Shown piece after piece: positions 1 to 7,926 of a stretch of DNA of 64,000 nt (within the stretch, counting starts at the first letter, position 1; each line of letters begins with the position of its first letter). Origin of the DNA: Sulfurisoma sediminicola (lineage in GTDB: Bacteria > Pseudomonadota > Gammaproteobacteria > Burkholderiales > Rhodocyclaceae). The translations under genes were made by a program, and so were the position numbers. The DNA lies in assembly GCF_003865015.1 (NCBI RefSeq), contig NZ_BHVV01000006.1, positions 62,001-126,000 on the forward strand. Reading direction: 5' to 3'. A model generated the notes under the pieces. That model had not been told where the DNA came from. It searched no databases and worked only from the letters and a program-made list of their open reading frames with translations.

Positions 1-489
1 AATGGTCAGGCGTTCACCGGCCCTGCCGATCCCGGTCAGCCGCGCCCCCTTCTGGCCCCGCGCTCGCGCGGCCATCTCGTCCCAAAACGCGACGACCTCG
101 TCGCTTATCCCGTAGGCGAGGCCGGCCTCGACGAACACTTGGGCGATGTCGGAGCCCGCGAATGCGAGCACTCGGGCACGCCCGAAGGTCGCATTCTGTA
201 TCCAAGAGGGCCGAACCGTGTCGATATAGTCAAGCAACGCGCGGCGCAGCCTCGGCTCGTAGCCGCGCAGATCGACGAGTCTCGCGCCGCCGGGCGTCAG
301 GACGACGGTCCCGTCCTCGCTGGCTCGAAGCCAGTCGAGCGTCTGCGCCGTATCGACGACCCTGGCCGCCGGCATGCCACCGAGCCTAGCGAACTCGATC
401 GAGATTTGTCCGAATTGCAGCGCCCGACGTCCCGCCATTTCCAGCAGGTCGAAGCATCCCTGCGCGAGCCCCGGGGAAAACGCGATCAT
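1..489 (-). CDS. unknown protein of the restriction-like operon (5' part; runs off the window)
   Basis: This open frame starts with ATG at 489 and stays open to base 1, so 163 residues are visible and the C-terminus lies outside the window. The ATG overlaps the TGA of the upstream helicase gene (ATGA, 489-486), which indicates translational coupling in the same operon. The visible part looks helical. A segment reading DWLRASEDGTVVLTPGGARL (about residues 52-71) looks like a winged-helix wing, and GRAGERL near the edge resembles the linker that precedes C-terminal nuclease-like or DUF3883-type domains in some defence proteins. That resemblance is an inference. I cannot name the family. Its position makes it likely to be a working component of the methyltransferase/nuclease/ParB/helicase system. 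Confidence 0.7.
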   Translation of the reverse strand, partial: MIAFSPGLAQGCFDLLEMAGRRALQFGQISIEFARLGGMPAARVVDTAQTLDWLRASEDGTVVLTPGGARLVDLRGYEPRLRRALLDYIDTVRPSWIQNATFGRARVLAFAGSDIAQVFVEAGLAYGISDEVVAFWDEMAARARGQKGARLTGIGRAGERLTI

Positions 490-2318
490 CGACGAACCCC
501 GGCGAAATCCCGCAGCAGGACGTCGATGTCCTCTCGTGCAAGCCCGGTGCTGTATTCGTCAGCGTCCTCAATGTCGGTCGGGTCAAGGGCGATCGGATCC
601 GGTTTGAGCGACGAGTCTTCGAGGGCCTCGGCCATCTGGCCGATCTTGTATCCGAGACGCTCGCGGACCGTCTCGTCGACACTGTCCATGCATTCGACAA
701 TTTCGATCGTGGTGTCCTGGTCTGGCGGCAGGCCGAAGCGATGGATGCGGTCCTCCGATTGCAGGTAGTGAGCAGCATTGAAGGTCCGGTCGAGATACAG
801 GGCATGGTGGCAGACGCGATGAAGGCTCACGCCCTCGCCGGCTGCTGCCGGATTCGCCACCATCACGCGCGTATTCGGGTCGTCATGGAATAGTTTGATC
901 TTGCCCTCGCGGGTCTCATCGTCCTCCTCGTCGCCGGCGTCGACGCCGCCGTGGATGAACACGGCACCGAGATCGGACAGTCGCGCCGAGATGTATTCGA
1001 CGTTACGCACGAACGAGGACCAAACGAGAACCTTGCGGCCCTCGCGGGCGAGGGCCCTAGCCCTCTTCAGGACATATTTGAGCTTGGGCCCATCACCCTC
1101 CGCCAACACCGCAGCGAGCAGGTCGGGATGGGCGAAGCCAATCTCCGAGGAGAGCAGGGACGGATTTGAGACGAACTGCAACAACCGTGCGACAGAGCGC
1201 CCAAGGGACCGAAAAGCCTGCCGGCTCGGGATGCTCAACGCTGTGGCCGCCTCTCGGGCGACCTCGAACTTCATCAGCTTATAGAGTTCTGCCTGCATCG
1301 GCGCCATAGACAGGCGGGCCATCTGTCGCGTTACCGGCGGCAGGCCAAGTTCCGCCTTGTTCGTGCGCACATACACGGGGCGGATGAGTTCGACAACATT
1401 GTCGGCGGTCGCGGGTATCTCCGGGTAAAGGAACTGGAATTGCGGGACGAGATCCTCCGTCGACTGCGGCATCGGAGTTCCGGACATAATGAGTTTGCCG
1501 ACCGGAAGGTGGGAGAGGTTCAGCGCGGCACGGGCCGTCATCTTCCCAGAGCCGCTCTTGATCCGGTGGCTCTCGTCTAAAAAAACATGGACCCTGCGCC
1601 GAGCGCAATGGGCCGCGAGAAGATCGGGGACCCGCGCAAGTTGCTGGTAGGAGATAAGCATGAAGCGGGGCTCGTCGTCCAAGGCGCGCGCGATCTTGTC
1701 CCTACCTCCACGCAACCGGACAAAGACGTCATCGACACCCGGCATGCAGTCAGCGATCTGTTCGTCCCACGCGGCAAATGCGTTCTTCGGGGCCACGACG
1801 AGAAGATCCTCCTCGGGGCGAGCCCTGTAAAAGAAGCACGCGAGGGCCTCGGTGGTCTTGCCAGCCCCGGGGACGGAGAATGTCGCCGCGGCTGGCAGCG
1901 CGGCGATCCTGCCGACATTGCGCGCTTGCTCTGGGGAGAGTTCCCGGCCGAACCCGATTTCTCGCAGACGGGCGCGAAGATCGCCCTCGGGGACCGCGAG
2001 GGCGTTCTTGGCTGCCTCATGAGAATCGACGGCCCGCCTGGACTGGCGTAGCAGGGCCGAGGCAGCGTCCGAAACGACGATATCCCTGCCGGGGGCCAAG
2101 CCGTAGCCACCAAAGATTTGGAACAGGTGGGGACGCAAGGCCGCGAAGCCCCACCACGGCAACGAAATACGCCACGCGTCCTCCTGCGAGGCGTCCTCCG
2201 ATCGGTCGAATACGAGGCGCCGTAGCGCGTCGAGCCAATCGGCGCGCTCGTCGTCAGCGTCCCATGAAAGGCACGCCCGCCGATCGGATTCCCGATAGTC
2301 AATCCTTAGCATGCTCAT
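486..2318 (-). CDS. SNF2-type DEAD/H-box helicase of the restriction-like operon
   Basis: This 610-residue superfamily 2 helicase/translocase probably moves along double-stranded DNA using ATP. Visible motifs are Walker A SVPGAGKTT (about 148-156), a DESH box (about 248-251) inside VFLDESHRIKSG, motif III MSGTP (about 278-282), and a C-terminal helicase domain with VWSSF, HGG and the motif VI region EDRIHRFG. The DESH/HRFG pattern is typical of SNF2/RapA-like enzymes. I chose the start at 2318 (MSMLRIDY). It overlaps the end of the ParB-like gene by about 20 bases, and ATG 2312 is equally possible. A helicase fused into a methyltransferase/nuclease operon suggests DNA translocation or remodelling during restriction, as SNF2 proteins do in DISARM and type I/III systems. 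This role is inferred. Confidence 0.9.
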   Translation of the reverse strand: MSMLRIDYRESDRRACLSWDADDERADWLDALRRLVFDRSEDASQEDAWRISLPWWGFAALRPHLFQIFGGYGLAPGRDIVVSDAASALLRQSRRAVDSHEAAKNALAVPEGDLRARLREIGFGRELSPEQARNVGRIAALPAAATFSVPGAGKTTEALACFFYRARPEEDLLVVAPKNAFAAWDEQIADCMPGVDDVFVRLRGGRDKIARALDDEPRFMLISYQQLARVPDLLAAHCARRRVHVFLDESHRIKSGSGKMTARAALNLSHLPVGKLIMSGTPMPQSTEDLVPQFQFLYPEIPATADNVVELIRPVYVRTNKAELGLPPVTRQMARLSMAPMQAELYKLMKFEVAREAATALSIPSRQAFRSLGRSVARLLQFVSNPSLLSSEIGFAHPDLLAAVLAEGDGPKLKYVLKRARALAREGRKVLVWSSFVRNVEYISARLSDLGAVFIHGGVDAGDEEDDETREGKIKLFHDDPNTRVMVANPAAAGEGVSLHRVCHHALYLDRTFNAAHYLQSEDRIHRFGLPPDQDTTIEIVECMDSVDETVRERLGYKIGQMAEALEDSSLKPDPIALDPTDIEDADEYSTGLAREDIDVLLRDFAGVRR

Positions 2319-3609
2319 CCAAGTACGCGCGGATGCGCCCGACCTGGCCGGTGATCGCATCCAACTGCCTTGCCACGCCAGCGCGTTTCGACTCCGGGCG
2401 CAGGCCCTCCTTCACCGCGGCAGCCAGTTGCGCGTGGGCCTTGGTGCAGCAGTCCAGCAGGTAGCCGGCGTTCTTCGAGTCCTTTTTGAGTTGCCGTTGG
2501 CTCTCGATTTCCTCGACGATGATCCTGCGGGCCTTGTCCGAATTCTCAGGCTTCTGGATTTCCTTTGCGAGGGGAATCTTGTCTTCCTCACCACTCGGCT
2601 GCCCGCCCCCGAACAAGTCGCCCAGCGACTCCGGGATATCGCCCGCTGCGACCGGAAACTCGTCGCCGAGTTTCTCCACTATGGAGTCGAGATATTGCTG
2701 CATGTAGTTGATCGCGTCGTGGAGGCTGTCGCCGACCTCCCCGGGATTGTCCAGCAGGGCGAACGCCGCGTGCTTGAACAGTTCCTGCGAACCGACGCCG
2801 GAAATCTTCTGGCGCGAAGTCACGATTCGACGGAACGCCAGTTCGTCCCCGGATACAGAAGACCACATGTCTGCCTTGGCGCGCGAGCGCAAATACTCGT
2901 CCGCGTAGGAGCGCATGTCGAACAACTGCTGAACGTCGGATTCCTTCATCCCGTATAGGTCGGCGAGTTCCTTGTTGGAGAATCCGTCGCGTTTCTGCTT
3001 GTCGAGCAGCATGTTCGCCTGTGCATCCCAGCTGTAATCGGCCTTGATGTCCTTCTGGATTTGGAGCATCGCCTCGATCCGGTCGATCTCCCTCTCGTCG
3101 CAATGGGGGAGCATCGCGACGTCGATGTGGCGGTAGTGGCCGTATTTGTCTGGATCTTGGTGATACAACTCCCGCCAGCAGGACAGACGACGGTTCCCGT
3201 TGACGACGAACCCGCGCTCATCGAGGAGGATCGGGTCGATCTGCCTGTTGTCCGTATCCTCGAAGTATTTCTGCAAGTCCTGCTGCCGGGCCACTAGGAG
3301 GAGCAGAGTGTGCTGGACCTCCTGCGCGTCCCAAAGCTCCGCATCGCCAGAGAACAGGTCGTGGCGAACCTTGGGATTCTTCGCTAGATACTCGGCTTGG
3401 AGAGAGGCGGTCCGGCCGTTCGCCATCCGGTATTTCGGCAGTTCTATCGGAACCCTGACTATGCCGATGTCCGTGTTCCTCCCCTGGAACGGAACGCGGT
3501 GCGTCGCATTGGGTGGGACGGAATACAGTTGGCGCAGTTCCTCGCAGCGCCTGTTCTGCTGCCATCCGAACCGGGTGGTGGCGGGGGGGGGCGTCGACGA
3601 ATCGGTCAT
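2299..3609 (-). CDS. ParB/Srx-like domain protein
   Basis: This is a 436-residue protein. The N-terminal half contains IDPILLDERG followed by NGNRRL (about residues 137-142), the GxxR-type signature of ParB/Srx nucleotide-binding domains. KELADLYGMKESDVQQLFDM (about 215-240) looks like the helix-turn-helix that follows ParB domains. The C-terminal part is charged and helical. ParB-type folds act as CTP/ATP-dependent DNA clamps, and some prokaryotic members belong to DNA-modification or defence clusters. I chose ATG 3609 because GGAG lies five bases upstream; GTG 3615 overlaps the TGA of the nuclease gene and is an alternative. It sits between nuclease and helicase in one coupled operon. It is not a chromosome partition parB: there is no parA, and no parS site is visible nearby. 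Confidence 0.85.
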   Translation of the reverse strand: MTDSSTPPPATTRFGWQQNRRCEELRQLYSVPPNATHRVPFQGRNTDIGIVRVPIELPKYRMANGRTASLQAEYLAKNPKVRHDLFSGDAELWDAQEVQHTLLLLVARQQDLQKYFEDTDNRQIDPILLDERGFVVNGNRRLSCWRELYHQDPDKYGHYRHIDVAMLPHCDEREIDRIEAMLQIQKDIKADYSWDAQANMLLDKQKRDGFSNKELADLYGMKESDVQQLFDMRSYADEYLRSRAKADMWSSVSGDELAFRRIVTSRQKISGVGSQELFKHAAFALLDNPGEVGDSLHDAINYMQQYLDSIVEKLGDEFPVAAGDIPESLGDLFGGGQPSGEEDKIPLAKEIQKPENSDKARRIIVEEIESQRQLKKDSKNAGYLLDCCTKAHAQLAAAVKEGLRPESKRAGVARQLDAITGQVGRIRAYLDEHAKD

Positions 3610-3611
3610 GG

Positions 3612-4067
3612 TCACTCCAACGAAAACACGAGGGTAGGAACGGAATAGGCAAGTTTGAAGATTTCAAGCTCGCGCACCAAGCGATGAGCATTGGCAATGT
3701 TGTCGCCGAGCGTCTTCGCAACAGGACGGGAGGGGACGACCACGATCGCTGCCTTGATCGCCTTGTTCAGATACATGGTTTGCAGTTTGAGCAGGTCCGC
3801 ATACATGCGCCCCATGTTGCCAGTCTGCAAGCAGAGTCCGATTTCGTCCTTGGTCGAGGTGACGGTCATCTTCGAGTTCTTGGAGAGTTGAACCTCGGCA
3901 GGCCACCCGGACTCCTGGATTCCCTTGAGGAAGGCATCGCGCACCTTGGTCGTAGCCCCTTTAGCCGGCTTGACCCCGACGGCGGTAATTGCCGCGGCGA
4001 CCTCCCGTTGGACGACCTCCGGGACGGCATCAGATCCGCCCTCGTGGCTGTATGTGATGTGCTTCAT
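3612..4067 (-). CDS. BglII/BstYI-like restriction endonuclease family protein
   Basis: This 151-residue protein resembles the BglII/BstYI restriction endonuclease family around residues 74-100. The stretch has D74, then LCLQTGN (78-84), MYADLLKLQ (88-96) and a hydrophobic IKAAIVVVPS strand. In BglII-type enzymes the metal site is Asp, then Glu-x-Gln. Here the Gln (Q81) is present but the residue expected to be Glu is C79. The protein is also shorter than BglII (about 220 residues). Its ATG overlaps the TGA of the methyltransferase gene (ATGA), so the two are translationally coupled like a classical restriction-modification pair. Cleavage activity is uncertain because of the Cys substitution. 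Alternatively it may be a non-cleaving recognition subunit working with the helicase. Confidence 0.75.
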   Translation of the reverse strand: MKHITYSHEGGSDAVPEVVQREVAAAITAVGVKPAKGATTKVRDAFLKGIQESGWPAEVQLSKNSKMTVTSTKDEIGLCLQTGNMGRMYADLLKLQTMYLNKAIKAAIVVVPSRPVAKTLGDNIANAHRLVRELEIFKLAYSVPTLVFSLE

Positions 4068-4990
4068 TTCAGATCGTCCTTCGCCCACGCCTCCGGGGCC
4101 AGCGATAATTTGCTGCGTGTGTGGTCGTAGATCGGTTTGTCGTGGGGACGAAATTTGGCGTTCCCGTCCAGCGCGTCTTGCAAACGGGACAGTCCGGTTT
4201 TCGCGTACGCATCACCGATCTCACAGCCGACGAAACGACGGCCGTGGAGGGCGGCGGCGACGCCGGACGAGGCGACGCCAGCGAACGGGTCGAACACCAG
4301 CGCACTGGGCTCGGACAGCGAAAGGACGAGCCGTTCGATCAGACCGACGGGAAACTGGCAGGGGTGGTCGGTCTTCTCGACATGGTTGCTCTTGACGTTC
4401 GGGATACTCCAAACGTCCTCCGGGTTGACGCTCCAAACGTCCTCGGGGTTCTTGCCCATCGGGTTGCCCGACGGCTGGCCGGCGTTTGGCCCCTTGAAGT
4501 GCTTCTTGCCCGGATACTTCGCCGGCACGCGGACGGCGTCGAGGTGGAAGACGTAGTCGTCGCTCTTCGTATACCACATCACGGTCTCATAGCGCCCCGA
4601 GAAGCGGCGCTTGTTGTGCAAGCCGTGGCCGAAGTGCCAGATGATCCGGTTGCGCAGCTGGAGGCCGTGCTTCTTGAAGATCGGCGCGAACTCGATGTCA
4701 AGCGGGGCAATCTGCCCGTTGTCGACGAAGTTGCCAACCTGCCAGCAAAGGCTACCCGTGTCCTTCAAGCGCGGGATCATCAGGTCGATGATCCGCTCCT
4801 GCCATTCGAGATACTTTTCGAGAGCCTTCTTGTTCTCGTACGACTTGCCGATGTTGTAGGGGGGCGACGAGACGATTAGGTCGAAGATCGGCTCGCTCGG
4901 CAAGGCGGCGAGGAACTTCTCGACGTCGCCGTTCCAGATCGCGAAGCCCGGAAGAGTCGTCGGCAAGCCCTTCTTCCGGGGGCGCAGCAT
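4064..4990 (-). CDS. site-specific DNA methyltransferase (SPPY type, beta order)
   Basis: This 308-residue S-adenosylmethionine-dependent DNA methyltransferase carries the catalytic motif IV SPPY at residues 42-45, followed late by the AdoMet motif I DPFAG (234-238). That order is beta class, and SPPY is typical of N4-cytosine methylation, although N6-adenine enzymes of the N4/N6 family cannot be excluded. It is the first gene of the coupled operon and would protect host DNA from the nuclease encoded next. GTG 4993 is adjacent and also possible as a start. Oddly, the heptapeptide NPEDVWS occurs twice in tandem (about residues 180-195) because of a 24-bp near-perfect duplication. Confidence 0.92.
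   Translation of the reverse strand: MLRPRKKGLPTTLPGFAIWNGDVEKFLAALPSEPIFDLIVSSPPYNIGKSYENKKALEKYLEWQERIIDLMIPRLKDTGSLCWQVGNFVDNGQIAPLDIEFAPIFKKHGLQLRNRIIWHFGHGLHNKRRFSGRYETVMWYTKSDDYVFHLDAVRVPAKYPGKKHFKGPNAGQPSGNPMGKNPEDVWSVNPEDVWSIPNVKSNHVEKTDHPCQFPVGLIERLVLSLSEPSALVFDPFAGVASSGVAAALHGRRFVGCEIGDAYAKTGLSRLQDALDGNAKFRPHDKPIYDHTRSKLSLAPEAWAKDDLK
4407..4454 (-). repeat. 24-bp tandem near-duplication inside the methyltransferase gene
   Basis: Two adjacent 24-base units (4407-4430 and 4431-4454) begin identically with CTCCAAACGTCCTC and differ only near their ends. They encode a repeated NPEDVWS in the methyltransferase and keep the reading frame. Confidence 0.85.
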
Positions 4991-5113
4991 CACGGCCTTT
5001 TCCGCTTTGTCCGACTTCCCATCGACGGCGGGAACAACTGCGTTCTTGTCCTTCGTCGTTGATCGGCTTGGGTTTCCACTCGCTGGGGCCGACTTGAACG
5101 CACCCCCCCGTCC

Positions 5114-5323
5114 TTATTGGTTGATCTTGACACGAGCACCGCGGCCCCCTTTCTTCGTCGCTAGCGGCATCTCGACCTCGTGGCGCTTGTAATAGTCAGA
5201 AACCAAGCATTCGAGAGCGTTGACCATGCTGCGGTTTTCGCGCTCCGCGATGCCCTTCAATGCGAGCTTGGTTCCGGGGGAGACGCGCAGGTTCAGCGTT
5301 TCCGTCTTCAATTCCTTGGTCAT
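5114..5323 (-). CDS. ribbon-helix-helix (Arc/CopG-like) regulator
   Basis: This 69-residue basic protein has an N-terminal strand ETLNLRVSP followed by two predicted helices (TKLALKGIAERENRS, then MVNALECLVSDYYKRHEV), the ribbon-helix-helix pattern of Arc/CopG-type DNA-binding proteins. A strong ribosome binding site, GGGGAGA, lies a few bases before the ATG at 5323. It is encoded 120 bases upstream of the methyltransferase on the same strand, so it is a good candidate to control the operon, like controller proteins of restriction systems, although those are usually HTH rather than RHH. An antitoxin role is another option, but no toxin gene is adjacent. The tail KKGGRGARVKINQ is basic and may contact DNA. 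Confidence 0.75.
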   Translation of the reverse strand: MTKELKTETLNLRVSPGTKLALKGIAERENRSMVNALECLVSDYYKRHEVEMPLATKKGGRGARVKINQ

Positions 5324-5907
5324 TCCGTCTCCCCGGTAATGCGCAGCATTTGTCTGTGCAATTGCTTAATCGCGTAGCATACCATTTGCTGCGACCTCCG
5401 GCCGACCGAATCACGCGATGTTCTGAAACATGTGACATTCCGGAATGATTTCCACCTCAGCTACCGCTACGCTGCGATTGGGAACTTGCGAAGTAGCGTA
5501 TCGAGTGACTGCTGCGTTGGGGCATACGCGACTGTCTCTTGATCGCTGTGAGCGGAAGTCCCCCACCGCCCAACAGCCGTCATCGGAACGATCGGATCAC
5601 TCAAGTTTCCTCCGTATGGCTTACGTGTGCATGTCGGTCTCTGCTGACCCTTGGACGCCACCACGTGCTTTGGCGGTGTACCGGCTAGAAGGCAAGCGTG
5701 ACGACGCTTGGTGTGCGTTCGACCAGACCAGTCGCGACATTGACCAGCAAAAGGACGAATTACCGGGAAGATAGGGCTCCGACTGGAACAACACGTCGAG
5801 CGCGACGCGCTTTTTGTGCTGCGCTGGACGCTCCAATGAGCCAAAATACGCATTTTGCCGCGAAGACATGTACGCGGGATGGACGCATAGCGGATTCGGG
5901 AGTGCCC
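5324..5907. other. 584-bp divergent intergenic region without a confident gene
   Basis: This gap separates the minus-strand restriction-like operon from the plus-strand ATPase/PIN pair, so it should hold promoters for both. A perfect 12-bp palindrome, CATTCCGGAATG, lies at 5436-5447. Short open frames exist on both strands, for example 5445-5774 plus, but their translations show no domain and lack good ribosome sites. I therefore do not call a gene here. Confidence 0.5.
5436..5447. promoter_or_regulatory. 12-bp perfect palindrome, possible operator
   Basis: CATTCCGGAATG reads the same on both strands. It lies about 115 bases upstream of the ribbon-helix-helix gene start. RHH proteins bind short palindromes, so an autoregulatory site is plausible, but only the palindrome is actually seen. 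Confidence 0.35.
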
Positions 5908-7179
5908 ATGATTACGTCGTTGCAGTTGAAAGACTGGAAAAGCTTCGAACAGGCCACGCTGCATGTCGACCCTGTGACGGTGCTGATTGGCGCCAACGCC
6001 AGCGGTAAGTCGAATGCCCTCGATGCCCTATCGTTCCTGAACCGCATTGCAAATGGCGCGATGTTGACCGCGGCGCTTCAGGGCGATACCGGCTTGCCAG
6101 CCCTGCGCGGTGGCACGGAATGGGCAGCGCGCAAGCCGGGCAATATGTTCTTGCTGCATGCGACTATCCGCGCCGAGGATACGACCGACTACGAGTACAC
6201 CGTCGAATGCCGGGTCAGCGACAACCGTTGCGACCTCGTCGCCGAACAGCTTACCCGCGTCAAGTACCGGATCGACAAGCACAACGTGCGCAAGTCTGAG
6301 GTTGGGCGCATCAAGCTCTACCGTACCGATGCTTGCGGCAACGATTCGCCGACCATCGTTGCCCGTCTGTACAACGAGAAGCAGGGCACGCCGCGCCAGC
6401 TTGGCCGCGGTCACGCGGTGCTGTTCCAACTTGTCGGCCAGAAGCTGCGCCAGGAAATCCAAGATGGCGTAGCTGCTGTGGCCAACGCCCTGCGCGGCAT
6501 CTTCATCCTTGACCCGATTCCCTCGCACATGCGCGGCTATTCGTCGTTGTCCGACAAGCTCGAACCCGACGCCCGCAATATTGCCGGCGTAATCGCTGCA
6601 CTGCCGAAGGAAAAGAAGAAGGAAATCGAAACCACGCTGACGCGCTACGCGAGCCGATTGCCGGAGCGCGACATTCGTCGCGTCTATGCCGAGACTGTCG
6701 GCAAATTCAAGACCGACGCCATGCTCTACTGCGAGGAACACTGGCGCGATGTCGGTGAGCCGCCAACCGTAGATGCGCGCGGCATGTCAGATGGAACGCT
6801 GCGCTTCCTCGCGATCCTAACCGCGCTGCTGACGCGGCCGGCCGGTAGCCTGTTGGTGGTTGAGGAAGTCGATAACGGTCTGCATCCATCGCGAGCGAGG
6901 CTGATGTTGGAAATGCTCAGGGGTGTCGGCGGCAAGCGCGGTGTCGATGTGCTGGTGACAACCCACAACCCCGCATTGCTTGATGCGATGGGCATGGCGA
7001 TGGTGCCTTTCATTGCAGTCGCGCACCGCGACCCGGCGAGCGGGTTTTCCGTCTTGACGCTCCTAGAGGAAATCGCTCAGTTGCCCAAGCTTCTGGCCCA
7101 AGGGCCGGTAGGCAGGATTTCGAGCCAGGGCATGATCGAAGACACGCTGGAAAAGCAGGCAGCCGAGGCGCATTCGTGA
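5908..7179 (+). CDS. ABC/AAA_21-type ATPase of an ATPase-PIN pair
   Basis: This 423-residue ATPase belongs to the RecF/OLD-like AAA_15/AAA_21 group. It has a complete ABC-type site: Walker A GANASGKS (28-35), signature MSDGTLR (293-299), Walker B with catalytic glutamates LLVVEEVD (315-322) and an H-loop TTHN (351-354). I chose ATG 5908 because GGGAG lies at 5898-5902 and the protein then begins MITSLQLKDWKSF, the usual first strand of this family; the longer upstream frame has no ribosome site. The next gene, a PIN-like nuclease, overlaps its stop codon (GTGA). ATPases of this group act in several two-gene phage defence systems (Septu, PARIS, Gabija-like) as sensors that release or activate a partner nuclease. 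That role here is inferred. Confidence 0.92.
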   Translation: MITSLQLKDWKSFEQATLHVDPVTVLIGANASGKSNALDALSFLNRIANGAMLTAALQGDTGLPALRGGTEWAARKPGNMFLLHATIRAEDTTDYEYTVECRVSDNRCDLVAEQLTRVKYRIDKHNVRKSEVGRIKLYRTDACGNDSPTIVARLYNEKQGTPRQLGRGHAVLFQLVGQKLRQEIQDGVAAVANALRGIFILDPIPSHMRGYSSLSDKLEPDARNIAGVIAALPKEKKKEIETTLTRYASRLPERDIRRVYAETVGKFKTDAMLYCEEHWRDVGEPPTVDARGMSDGTLRFLAILTALLTRPAGSLLVVEEVDNGLHPSRARLMLEMLRGVGGKRGVDVLVTTHNPALLDAMGMAMVPFIAVAHRDPASGFSVLTLLEEIAQLPKLLAQGPVGRISSQGMIEDTLEKQAAEAHS

Positions 7180-7685
7180 GCCGGAAGGTTTTGATCCTCG
7201 ACACGTCCGTGCTTTGCTGTTGGCTGCAGGTTCCCGGCAAGGAAACCGCGGGGCCAGCCGACGACCTTTGGGATCATGCGCGCATTGCACAATTGCTCGC
7301 CGAGGAGCGACAGAACGGCAGTACTTTCGTACTGCCGATGGCGACGCTGATCGAAACCGGCAACCACATAGCCCAAGCACGGGCACACCGTTTCAAGTGC
7401 GCAAATGCACTCGCTGCGCATTTGCGCGATGCCGCAAACGCCAGCACGCCTTGGGCAGCATTCACTGATCAATCACCGTTGTGGGAAGCTGCCAATCTGC
7501 GTACTCTCGCAGGGACGTGGCCCAAAATGGCTAGGGGTGGCATGTCCATCGGCGATGCGACGATAAAAGACGTAGCCGAATACTACGCGCAGGGCGGTAT
7601 TTCGGTAGAAATCCTGACCGGCGATGCCGGCCTCAAAGCCTACGAACCGGCTAGGCCCGTGCAGATCCCGCGCCGCCGCCGTTAG
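7176..7685 (+). CDS. PIN-like nuclease domain protein, partner of the ATPase
   Basis: This 169-residue protein looks like a PIN-fold ribonuclease with all four expected acidic residues: D9 in LILDTSVL, E60 in LIETGNHI, D127 in SIGDATIKD and D150 in ILTGDAGL. The start is GTG 7176, whose bases overlap the ATPase stop (GTGA), so the two proteins are probably made in fixed ratio. The C-terminus is basic (IPRRRR). A PIN nuclease tied to an AAA_21 ATPase suggests an abortive-infection or toxin-like module in which the ATPase senses infection and the PIN protein cuts RNA. I do not recognise a named system with exactly this pair. Confidence 0.82.
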   Translation: MSRKVLILDTSVLCCWLQVPGKETAGPADDLWDHARIAQLLAEERQNGSTFVLPMATLIETGNHIAQARAHRFKCANALAAHLRDAANASTPWAAFTDQSPLWEAANLRTLAGTWPKMARGGMSIGDATIKDVAEYYAQGGISVEILTGDAGLKAYEPARPVQIPRRRR

Positions 7686-7720
7686 CGGCACCGGCATAGA
7701 AATTCCATTCGGATACTTCC

Positions 7721-7924
7721 ATGAACGACGAGCCCGAAAAGCTCGACTGTGCTTCCCTCGACATTGCCGACGAGCGACGGCTCCACTCAGAAATCAGCCG
7801 TAGTCCAGTTGAAGCTGGGAATGACAGCAGCGAGTCGGGATCCGCCGGTGGTGAATGCCGCATTCTGAGCGGCGGCTTTGAGAGCATTATCAGTGGCGGT
7901 TTTCACCAGAATATGCAGCTGTAG
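7721..7924 (+). CDS. small hypothetical protein
   Basis: This 67-residue acidic, Ser/Gly-rich frame starts at ATG 7721, 35 bases after the PIN gene. It ends with a near repeat, ILSGGFESIISGGF, and stops two bases before the convergent integrase stop. No domain is recognised and there is no strong ribosome site, only a weak GGATAC upstream. It could be a third gene of the ATPase-PIN module or a chance frame. The translation looks soluble and disordered. Confidence 0.35.
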   Translation: MNDEPEKLDCASLDIADERRLHSEISRSPVEAGNDSSESGSAGGECRILSGGFESIISGGFHQNMQL

Positions 7925-7926
7925 CT

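Noticed and set aside
2299-3609. Chromosome or plasmid partition parB
   Set aside because: No parA neighbour, and it is embedded in a restriction-like operon.
5445-5774. Plus-strand open frame of 109 codons in the island gap
   Set aside because: No ribosome site, no domain, odd Ser/Thr/Arg composition; probably chance.
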